From Eulemur rufifrons (lineage: Eukaryota; Chordata; Mammalia; Primates; Lemuridae), in the NCBI RefSeq assembly GCF_041146395.1, contig NC_090984.1, positions 83,525,114 through 83,589,113 on the forward strand: 64,000 nucleotides of DNA, given 5' to 3'. Position numbers and translations under genes: made by a program. The notes under the pieces are model-generated. The model did not search any database and was not told the origin of the DNA. It was given only the letters and a program-made list of their open reading frames with translations. Positions 1-11,000 of this stretch are shown here, one piece after another (position 1 is the first letter of the stretch; each line of letters starts with the position of its first letter).

Positions 1-1597
1 ATCCTTTCTCCCCTCCTTTGTTATTTCAGAAGTATCCCAACCACCTCATTTTCAAAGTTAACACTAGTTAGTGTTGACCTGGAAATTGAGGACAGGTGAT
101 CTTATCCAAAAGTATAGAATTCTTTCCACATACTGTACTGCCTATACTGAAAGCTATGTATTAATCCCTCACTCTGAACTTCCTAGTTATCATTGACTCT
201 TTTCTTGTCTTTGCCACCTCTGTCTAATTACTTTCCAAATCCAATAGGGTCTGTTTCATCAGCATCTTTAAAATTCCTTCCCTTTTTTAGTGGTAACCTT
301 AATCTAGTTCAGATCCAGATTGGACTTCTTTCCAAATTCTTGCTATTTGGTCTGTTCTGGACATTGTGGCCAGACTTATTTTCATGAAAGATATTTCCAA
401 TAATGATATCTTTTTCCTTTGTCAGTGTCTTCATTCCTACAGAAGAAAATATATAGAAAGCCAGAGGTGATAAAGGCCTTTCTGATTTTTCAATTTCTGT
501 CTCTTATTGTTTCTCTTTAAATCTGTACTCCAGAAAGCCGAACCTACTGCTGGTTTCCTGTGTGTATCTTCTTTTCTCCACCTAAAATGCATCACATTCG
601 GTTTCCCTATTCTTGCTTCAGATGTCGTCATCTCAGGAAAACATGATTAACGTGCTCTCCTCCAACTCCAAGTCATTTGGAGTTCCCATAGAAGCACAGC
701 ACTTCATCTGAAACTTAATCACAGCATCTGGACTTAGCTTAATGGCCAGGATATTTTCTTCCAACTTACCCTTTGTATTGACATTACATTTTTATCCTTA
801 TTAATCTTACAGTGAAATATCAGCTTAATGTTAGAATCTGCCCTCTGAATTAACATTATTACCATGATTTAACACGATATTTAGGGCACAAATTTAAGGC
901 CATGCCATTGTTAGGCAAAACACATAGCAGATCCTCTGCTGGTTTAACTGTTCCCTAAAGTTTTCTTCCATTGAGACTCAAATTTCTTGATTATAACTGT
1001 TGGGCATATAGGGATAGTTTTGATTCTATGTAGGAAATTTCTGTATTTAGCAGACTCTGGATGTGAAGAGTAGATAAAAGCAAATCTCTTCCTCTAGTAT
1101 GTGCCTTCCAACCCTAGACTTGTTGGTCATAAAAACCACAGCTTCAGTGGAAAAGTATTTTCAGCTACTCCTCATAGTAGTATCTATGAAAGCAAAAAGA
1201 TAATTATATCTGCAAAAAATCATATAAATATGATTCATTTCTTAAATCTTATGTCCTAAGTCACATGTTTATGGTGCCTAAAAAGCACAAACTTAGTAAC
1301 CAAACATTGATGTATCATCACTTTAAAGGGTCTATTTTAAAAATTGTTTATTATATGCAGTACGTAAGGCATACTTAATTGTCAGGAGGGAAAATATATC
1401 CTATCATGAAGAAAAAGCCTATTCAGGTAATTTATAACAAAACAATTTACTTAAGTTTGCTATAAATTCAGTCAGGGAATTTTCATAGTGTTTATATGGT
1501 ATCACATCATGAAAAACAAATTTTTACTGGCTGTAACATTCTAACATGAATTTATTTAAGTTTCCATTTTATGTTATCTTCATGCAATAACTTTTAG
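1..1597 (+). other. STYX: STYX last intron (3' part)
   Basis: Sequence upstream of the terminal STYX exon. It is AT-rich, with no open frame of substance and no other STYX exon that I can recognise. It ends in a pyrimidine-rich acceptor (cttttag, AG at 1596-1597). The intron assignment follows from the exon to its right. The penultimate exon must lie left of the window. Confidence 0.75.
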
Positions 1598-1671
1598 GCA
1601 GTTTGAAGAGAACACATGAAGAAGATGATGATTTTGGAAATATGCAAGTGGCGACTGCACAAAATGGCTGA
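1598..1671 (+). CDS. STYX: STYX terminal coding exon (partial gene)
   Basis: This exon encodes the last 23 residues of STYX and the TGA stop at 1669-1671. The reading is S-L-K-R-T-H-E-E-D-D-D-F-G-N-M-Q-V-A-T-A-Q-N-G. The first codon is split: its last two bases (GC) are here and the first base is in an exon outside the window. STYX is a catalytically dead member of the dual-specificity phosphatase family. It binds phospho-proteins (for example in MAPK/ERK regulation) instead of dephosphorylating them. The phosphatase-like domain is not in this window; only the acidic, probably flexible C-terminal tail is. From memory the human tail reads HEEEDDFG where this one reads HEEDDDFG, a conservative Glu to Asp change. 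The gene converges on GNPNAT1, as in human 14q22. Confidence 0.93.
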
Positions 1672-4600
1672 CCGAAGAGCAAAATTATAGAGTGTGAATT
1701 TCTATTTGGGAAGGAGAAAATACTAGAGACAATAATAATGTAAAATGGTAAAAACAAGTAGTTTCTTTTCAATTATATGTTGCTTCCAGACATGTTTCTC
1801 TGCAACTTGTTAAGCAACATTTTAAGATGTTGGACTTCTGCAATAGATGGCACTGATGGTTATACTCCTTTTTCCTTTTTAAAAAAAACACTTTACAAGT
1901 TTTATTATAAACCAAGAATTTTGGATTTGCAAAGAGGTATTATTGCAATAATGCACTTTTCATACTTGAAATTTATTTGTATGATATAAAGTTATTACTT
2001 TAAACAAAATGCAAGTTAGAGGGGATTTGTTTATAAAGTTTGGGTAATTTATAACAAGAATTTCCTAAGGTTTGCTAAAAATTCATTTTTTGTTCTATAA
2101 CATTTTAAAAATAATTTTACAGTTCAGTTTTATGATGGAGCCTCTTACAGAAACATTAACAAAATGCAGGAATCTGCCACATTTCTTTTTTAGTGTTTGT
2201 TTTTTAAACTTCTTGACCCCTTAATGATCTTTAAATCATGACACTACCCAACTATCTCTAGTTTAACATGGTCTAATTACTGCTTCCTGTTACCTTCCTA
2301 ATTTGTTTATTCTATAGAAAAAACCACCAAGTTTTAATGATAAAAGGAATGTGTTTTGCTTTTAAAACAAGAATAGTGATAGATTTTCAAGTGACTTTCC
2401 TTTTTGTTTTGTTTTGTTTTTGTTTTGTGGTAACAGCCAAATGTTGTATTTGTTCTTTTCAGTGTTGACCAGCTCTTTTTTCTTGTGTCCAAAATGGTTC
2501 TAAATAGAATATAATAGACCAATGTAGCACTAATTTTTTTCTAAATGAAGCCCAAAAAAGAAAAGTGCCTTGCATCATTTAAAAAAATAATAATAATCAA
2601 ATCCTCATGATCTCTAAATTAGTATATAGAACAGTGAAAAGATCTTAATATTTTTCTGTAATTTCTTGTTAAACCATAAACTAGTTAACTGAAAGTATGA
2701 GGCTTGAAGAGACTTCAGTAAATTATTTGGAATATGGAACACATTTACTCCATTTTTTATTGTCTTCATGATTCTGTGAGATTGTTCCAGTTCAGACAGA
2801 AGCTTTTCTTTGAACATGCATAATTATTGGGGAAAGTGATTGTGGGAGACTCTAGTGTACTTTCAATTAGCATTTTAATCAGTTCTTTACAGTCAGTTAA
2901 TCCAAACTTCCCCCATAATTTTCTTTAGCGAAGTCACTTTATGGATCTTTGGTTCTCCATGTTTTTATTTATATGTATAAAAATTGTTCTAAGAGAAACA
3001 TTTTTGCTATTTTAAGTAAGATGTGAGGGAAGAGAAGAGTGTTTTAAACTTTTTATAGTTGATGACTTTAGAGTAGCACAAACAAAACTCCTTTGTATCT
3101 CACTTTTCTCAGTCCTCTCTTGAGGTGCTTTACTGATGGGAATGATTTCTATACATTCCCTTGGTCACCAAGAGGCACTATGCAAAGTAACCTATTACAC
3201 CAAGTTACTTGCTTTGCATTCCTCCCTATGATGTAGTAATATAGTAAAAGCTTTTTTATCCAACATATGGGAGAGTGAAAATTAAAATTGCTGTTAATTA
3301 AGAGTTAATTACTGTTGACCCAGGTGGTATTCCTCTTCTGATTTCCCTTCCCTTCTCTTAGCACCCTGAAAACATTGTTAATCCCATTGTGGTCTGGTAT
3401 TCTGTTGTGTGAATAGGTCATCTGGTGTACAGTGGTCTTGTGGAGTCAAGATTTGTATTGAGTGTTCAAAAATTCCAGTTGGTAAAGTTACCAGATAACA
3501 CAGCTTTCCTGTATATAGATCACTATTGGATAGGTCAGCAAAGATCTTATAATCTAATAATCTGTGATGCTTCATTCAGCATAAACTCAGTTTAAAAGAA
3601 CCATCCTAATAGTGAATTTAGGTTTTAAAAATGAGGCAGTTAAGATTTTTTTTGATAAGTTTCATAAACATATCTTCTAGTATGGTCAAAAATACATATT
3701 TGGTTATCAGTATTATTTTATAGCTGGTAATTTTCCACCTTTTCTAACCACTATAATATTTATGTTGTCACAAAAGTGCCTGCCCAGCACTGTTTATTAA
3801 AGATAGTCTCTCACAAACACTAGAAAAAAGGACTGTCATCATCTAGAATACAATATTAATGTGGACAAAACATGAGGTTTATTCTTTCATATAAGAACAT
3901 TGCAGACTTGTTTTTTCTTGGATCTATGTTCAACTAGTTCTCCTGATAGCCTTTCCATTTCTGTGATTCCTTTATTTCCATTGATGTTTTGTGATAGATA
4001 ACCATGATAAATTTAAGCAATCATGATTTATTTTCTCGAGTATTTGAATAATGTGAGTGACCACCCAATTTTAACATTAAATATGTAATCTGGGCACAGA
4101 AGTTAAAGTGGAATTACATCAAAACATAGGGAAACTGCATTACTGTCCTCTTTTGAAAGTATGAAACTTAAATATTGAAAATACTTAAACTGGAATGGCA
4201 GTGTTCTTACCTTCTTATTTGAGTTCATTGGTTCGTGTTAATTTGTTATCAATTAGATGTTTAAACAGCAGTTACCTTTGTTTTTTTGTATCTGCCCTAT
4301 GTTGGAAGTGTTAAACAATGATAGCTTTTGCTCCCACCTCTCAACCACTTAACTTTTAGAGCAGAATATTCATTTTGGGAGGATTTTGTGCTTCATCTGA
4401 GTTTAGAAGTAATGTCAGAAAAATGTTAAGCATGTCCTTTTTAAGAAAATATAAGGTTTCTAATTGTCTTATTACCGTGGTAATTCAAGTGAATTAGAAG
4501 TATTTAACTGAACTCTTGAATTATAAAGTTGAGATGTATATATCAGGATCTCAACTTGATGTAAAGTAAATGAGCAGTTACCTGGCGGATTTTTTTTTTT

Positions 4601-5150
4601 AAATAACTGGTTTAATCCATAATCCCATAACAAACATAGCTTCACTTCAGTATTTACTTTTTTGTCCATCCAACAATGGTCCAATAAGGAAATGATAGGA
4701 AATAGCTGAGAATTACTAAAAGATTTTTGTTTCTAGAGTCTTTGAATGCTGGATTTTTTTGTTGTTTTGTTTTTTTTTCCCATCTGTGGCAGCTAAAAAA
4801 AAAAAAAATCACTCAATATTCAGGTTTACATGTTAGCTCTCTCTCATAGGGAGTTGCCATACCTCACAGTTCAAAGTGTATTCTATAGATCAGTAACATT
4901 ATACTGACATGTAATTGCAATTTACTATGCAGCAAAAATGATTCAAGATGAAAAATAACTATAGTGTCTATTTACCTTTGTATAGGCAATTGCTTAAGTT
5001 ACTCTGCTTTTAACATTTGTACTTGGATAAAATGCTTATGTATGTATAGGAATGTCACAGTGCAAGATGCTGCTAGCCCAGGCACAAAGTATTAAAATTA
5101 TTTTGTGAAGATTGGTGGTTGTATTAAAACTGTTGTGCCATTATACCTCA
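1672..5150 (+). other. STYX: STYX 3' UTR (end uncertain)
   Basis: This is AT-rich, repeat-poor sequence directly after the STYX stop codon, consistent with a long mammalian 3' UTR. The absence of Alus between 1.7 and 6.0 kb fits transcribed UTR. Poly(A) signal variants (ATTAAA) occur near 3280, 3796 and twice between about 5090 and 5135. The last pair precedes a GT-rich stretch and is my preferred end, but this cannot be settled by sight. Confidence 0.5.
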
Positions 5151-6093
5151 AAAAGATTGAAAAGCTCTTTCATACTGCTTATGCCTCAGAACTTCTTTAC
5201 TTAGATTGTTAACCTTCCAGATAAAAGTAACCCAATTTTACTCCCACAGGTTAAGAAGGGTGAGTAAACACTGGATATTGAAAAGTACTTAAGAGTATTC
5301 TCCAAAGCCCTTTGGTCACACAGACACAGAAAATTATGGTCAATAGTCCATGAAAGCCTCAAATTCCAGCTCAAGTATTTTTAAGGATTAGTTGAGCAAG
5401 TTGTAGTTGGAGGTGAGAGAATTCTGAAGGAAAGAGTAGGTCATCCATAGAACAGCTTCCATCCAGCCCATTAACAAAATACTTCTTGCTTTTACAGTAC
5501 CATTTTCCCCCCTCAGCCTACCTATAATCAGTGCTTCATCAAATAACGCTAAGGTTTCATCACAACTACATCATTATTTTAGGTACCACTAAAGGGCAAA
5601 ATGTTGCTAACGAAACTATGACAAGGCATTGATCATAAAATGCATCCAGGTTTCAGAGATGTTATTGTGCATCTTACGGTCAATGAAGTACAAATACACA
5701 AAACATGGGACACAAAAAAAAAAAAATCACAACTGCCACTTCACTATCCTTTTCATTAGCAAAGAATGCTCAAAAATGTGGTGAATATACTTCATGTATT
5801 AAGTGTTTTATACAGCATTTTTTCATGCTGAGGTTTACTCACAATAGGGCTTAGGAAATCATAAATATACTCTTATTAAACTAAAGCTAAATACAGATCA
5901 CTATTGTCTTCGATGACACAATTTTTATTTACTAAACCCTACCTATAACAATTTCCTTCTGGCGGATTTAAGAGAAGACCTTAAGAACATTATTTAAAGG
6001 GATTTATTGAATACCAACCTTATAGACAATTCTACTTCAAACTGTTCAGCAGTAAGAAATGTAATAGAGCATTTAATTTTGCCTTTTACTAGG
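5151..6093. other. STYX/GNPNAT1 convergent interval, no gene seen
   Basis: AT-rich sequence between the two convergent genes with no open frame or recognised repeat. A minus-strand AATAAA (TTTATT at 6003-6008) could serve as a distal GNPNAT1 poly(A) signal, which would extend that 3' UTR into this interval. Confidence 0.5.
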
Positions 6094-6386
6094 TTTTTTT
6101 TTTTAAGAGACAGGGTCTCCTTTGTCACCAAGGGTGGAATGCAGTGACATGATCACAGCTCACTGTAACCCCAAAATCCTGGGCTCACAGAATCCTCCTG
6201 TTTTAGCCTCCCGAGTAGCTAGCACTACAGGTGTGTACTACCACGCCCAGCTAATTTTTAAGTTGTTTTTGTAGAGACAGGTTCTTGCTATGTTGCCCAG
6301 GCTGGTCTGGAACTCCTGTCCTCAAGTGATCCTCCTGCCTCAGCCTCCGCACGGGGATTACAGGTTATGAGCCACTGGGCCTGGCC
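6094..6386 (-). repeat. Alu SINE, antisense, old
   Basis: It starts with a T run, then gagacagggtctc, and ends with the reverse complement of the ggccgggcgcgg head in mutated form. Both arms are present. It is diverged and lacks the lemur linker, so it is an early dimeric Alu. Confidence 0.85.
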
Positions 6387-6779
6387 CCAGGCCTGTTTTT
6401 TAACATGGATTTTTTATTAGCAAAATTTACCTAAGAAACTACTGTCTGCCAATGTTGTAAGGCTCCTGAAAAGACATAACTAGCTTTGTTGCTTTCAGTG
6501 GAGAGAGATCAGTTCATCTGCACAGGTCATAAGCAGATTCGTGCACTATTGGTAAAGGATTTTCGATTGTTTTGGAAAGCCAGCTTTACTTTAGCTGACT
6601 GCATGGAGAGAAATCTAAAATCCAGTTGTGGTGGTGTGAGTCCAAGCGATGCTAAACACATGGTCTTTACTTTCTAAGTTTACTTTACACAGAATACAAA
6701 ACTCAAATTTTATGAACCATGACTTAATAGTTCAACAGAAAATTCAAGAAAAGCACAGAGAGGATTCTAACAAAAGACT

Positions 6780-7857
6780 ATTCATCACATGAACAGGTTT
6801 ATTGTAACATGGAATGGAAAAGATTAGAACTTAAAGTGTGATTCTTCAACTTTAAAAATAATTAAAATAAATAAAATCAAAACAGGATAATGACCAGAAT
6901 AATAGTACCATTATGATCACATTAAAAAGAAAAGCTTCCATCATCATTTTAAGAATGTGAAAAATACAGTATGATACACTTTTAAACACTGTATTCCACT
7001 CAATTTTATAATATTCCATTTTCATAAAGATATTACTCAGAAGACAGGCTTCAGGTACTTATGAAAGAGAAATGAGAGTAGAAATACATATGTCGAGATT
7101 TACTAATTCACTATTAAAAAGTACCTTAGATGTCCCATTATAATTGCTCTTAGGTATTTTTAATGGTAATTATATTTCACAGAGAAGACAGGTAGTACTT
7201 TATCTACCTAGAACTATGTAAACATTCAGAAAAACATTTCAATTATTTTACTATGAATCTTGTCACATTTTATAAGTTATTTTCATTTCTTCTTCTCACG
7301 AGGTTGTTTGCCCAAGTTAGGATCAACAAATACTGGACTGTACTATATTCAGGTGTAATAACTAATTTATCTATTAGTGGGAATATATAACTATTATGTG
7401 GGAAATGATATGCCCCTAAGTGTATTTAGATCTGTTTCTTTGAAACAAAAATATTTAATTTTATGCATGTTATAAGAAACAGCCTTATTCAACATATACT
7501 TTTTTAAACAAGCAGTACAAATAGCAGACATATAACTCTTTACTACCCATACTCTTTGACTACCAAGAAATGAAGCCAGAATTTAGAAAAATACAATGCA
7601 AGAAAAGATTCAAGTTAAAAATATATTCCTTTGGTTAAAAATCATCCCCTTTATAATAATCATTTGTAATCTAAACTCACAGAATGTCCCACTAGCCCAA
7701 GTAATCTTCTAAATGTCATACTTGCAGTATTACAATGTTTTCTTCAGTCCGGTATTTATGGAGGTCACTGGGTTGCAGCAACAGAATATTTTAACTCTAG
7801 GAAAAGGATAGCCTTGTAGCATTAGCGCCTTTGACAGTTTTCTTTCTTAAAATATTT
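6780..7857 (-). other. GNPNAT1: GNPNAT1 3' UTR with candidate poly(A) signal
   Basis: Sequence downstream of the GNPNAT1 stop on the minus strand. The first canonical AATAAA on that strand is at 6803-6798, so a short 3' UTR of about 1.08 kb is possible. A longer form ending beyond the Alu, near 6003, cannot be excluded. No coding sequence is present. Confidence 0.55.
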
Positions 7858-8005
7858 TTACTTTAGAAACCTCCGACACATGTAGTTTTCTTCAGATACT
7901 GTATATCCAAACTTTTTATAGAAACCAACATTTTGTGGTAGACATTCAAGAGTAATCTTATAACAGTTCAGTTTCTTGCTTAGCAAAGTAAGGGTTGATA
8001 ATAGC
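7858..8005 (-). CDS. GNPNAT1: GNPNAT1 terminal coding exon
   Basis: A 148-nt coding part from acceptor aatttcag. It encodes residues 136 (last base) to 184 and TAA at 7860-7858. It holds the second half of the acetyltransferase fold, ending CRRFLK, and continues into the 3' UTR. Confidence 0.95.
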
Positions 8006-11000
8006 CTGAAATTTTAAAAAGGGGAGGGTGGGAAGACAACATATATTAATAAAAATGGATTTTATAACTATGAATTCATGTCTTAAAACTTCAGTTTTTT
8101 TTTAACAATCGGTTTAGATTATGGCCTTTCCCACTGCATTCATTTAAATATTCAAATTGTAACTGATAATCATTTAAATCCCCAAAGCACTTTTATTTGG
8201 TTTCAAATATATTTTAGTAATCTCTAGCATTTTATTAAATAGGATAAATACTAAACTCACCCCAAACCCTCTTTAAAACTAAATTTTAAGATTCATGTTA
8301 ACACTAAGATTCATGTAACACTACTACATTCGTATTAACACAACCTTTAAAAAAATATTGCCAGGCTGGGCACGGTGGCTCACGCTTGTAATCCTAGCAC
8401 TCTGGAAGGCCAAGGCCAGAAGATGGCTTGAGGTCAGGAGTTTGAGACCAGCCTGAGCAAGAGTGAGACAGCGTCTCTACTAAAAATAGAAAAAAATTAG
8501 CTGGGTGTGGTGGTGTGTGCCTGTAGTCCCAGCTACTGGGGAGGCTGAGGCAGAAAGATCACTTGAGCCCAGGAGTTTGAGGTTGCTATATGAGTTAGGC
8601 TGATGCCATGGCACTCTAATCCAGGTGACAGAGCAAGACCCTGTCTCAATTAATTTAATTAAAAATATTGCCAAAATTATTTTGTGAAAGGTCTTTATCC
8701 TAAATCTATTTAAACTACTTAGGAGCAGTCAACATTCCCACATAAAATGGATACATAATACCTTTTTTTTTATTTTTAAAGCTACTTTAATATTTGTGAA
8801 AGTATCAGATTAACTCAAGATTGGTCTATTAATATGAAGTGGAAACAAAGCAAAAAAGTATACATCTTTACTAATCCCTAAAGAATCCAAGCCCAGTATA
8901 AAGATGTGGTTCTAACTGCCTTAGAGTATAAAAACTATGAAAGTTCTACAAAAATTTGAAGGATTTTCTCATGTTTGAATAGACTGAAAAATGTCATTTT
9001 GGAAATACAAGATATTGATTGAAGTTACAAAATTATAAAAGGTATGACGAAGTTAAATGGACTAGAATACCAAAAATTAGTCTGTTGTATGTGATAATAT
9101 ATTCCAAATTACCTAGGGTAGTGTCTAGTACATAGCAGGTGCTTAATATTTATTGAGTGAATTCCTTAAACCTCAGAAGAGATAATACTAAAAAGCAGTA
9201 ATAGGCCGAGTGTGGTGGCTCACACCTGTAATCCCAGCACTCTGGGAGGCCGAGGCGGGTGGATCATTTGAGCCCAGGAGTTCGAGACCAGCCTGAGCAA
9301 GAGCGAGACCCTGTCTCTACTAAGAATAGAAATTATATGGACAACTACAAATATATATAGAAAAAATTAGCCGGGCATGGTGGCACATGCCTGTAGTCCC
9401 TGCTACTCAGGAGGCTGAGGCAAGAGGATTGCTTGAGCCCAGAGAGTTTGAGGTGTGTGAGTTGTGAGCTAGGCTGACGCTATGGCACTCTAGCCTGAGC
9501 AACAGAGTGAGACAATAAGCTTTTACATTTAAAGATAATAGGCAATAAGCTTTTACATTTAAAGAGTTAGAGAAATGTATAGAGGCTTATACAGTGAAGC
9601 CTGTTTCAGTATACATTTCTAAACAAGACCACAGACTATTCTGTAATAGTTGAGTATTTCCTTTGTTTTTAAATATGACAGAAATTGAGGCAAATCACCT
9701 GACTAGCCCAAAAGTTTGTTTCCTACTAGTGTAAGAATACTACTAGACATTACTATCTAGAAAGGAGTATGGTTCCAATTATCATTATTTATTCATTAAA
9801 TTCAGTCTAAGTTATAGAGTGAGAATGGGTTCCAAATTAATGAAACCCAAAAAGAACCTCAAACAGGAAAACTTTTTAAAACAAGTTATCTTGGTAAGAA
9901 ATATAATTTATCCAGGGTTACCTTGTTTCTGCCTACTTACAGTTTGCCAAGCTGCTTTCCTCTGCATTCATCACTAACGACAACATCTTCTACTCTTCCT
10001 CTCTGAAAATATTTACAAGGTTTAAAGGACTAAGCATCTAGTTTTAGTTTTAGCTAAAACAAGGGATTTCATAAGAATTTATTGATTAAAAAGAAATAAG
10101 TATGTTTTTTGTAACCTTGAACTTCACAAAAACCAAAAGGCAAAAAAACAAAACCACCTTTTTACTCATTAGAGGAACTAGTATAACGAATCAACTTGTG
10201 GCCTGATCTTGTTTTGGTTATGTCCCCAACCTCCCCACCCCATTGATTTAAAGCAAATGCCAAAATCCACATCACCAAAATGTAATCTTGTCATGAATAT
10301 AGTACATCTCTCATTCTGCTCCTTCTTTCATGCCAAGTTATTTCAGACATCCAAATAAAATTTATTAATTTCTAGTACAGAAACCCCACCAAAATCAATA
10401 AGCCTTACAGAACACATTCCAAGTGTTCCTATCTTGTTCTTATTGGTTGACCTAAGGGGTTTTGTTGTTTACTATTCCATGTGAGTTCTTGAGGGGTGAA
10501 AGGGTGCTACAAGCATTAGAAGTATCACAATTGCAACAGAACATGGTATTCTGAACCATTTTACTACTTGAAAGTGGCTAAAAATTTGTGCTAATGCAGT
10601 ACATTCAAAGTATTGTTTTTGAAAAAATAACATTGGGGATTCTATACATTACTGCTACATTGCATGATACCACATGGTTTCTCAAATCTAACACCTTACA
10701 GAACAATTTTAGCAAACAATTCATACTATTAATACATTTTCTTCCTGAAAGCTCTCAGAACACACTGGGAAAAATGCCTATTACTAAAGGATTTCTAAGA
10801 AGCAATGAAAAGCAGTGAGAAAATAGATTTGTCTAATGCAAAATCAGTTTTGCCAGAAAACACCTGTCCATTTTACTCGTAAGAGTAAATGTGAGTACAT
10901 ACCTTAGCACAGGAATGGATAAATTTATGTTCTATTATCAGAGTTGCCGTAGCAACAATCTGTCCTAGAGTCACATCTTCTACAACTGTAACATAGTAAT

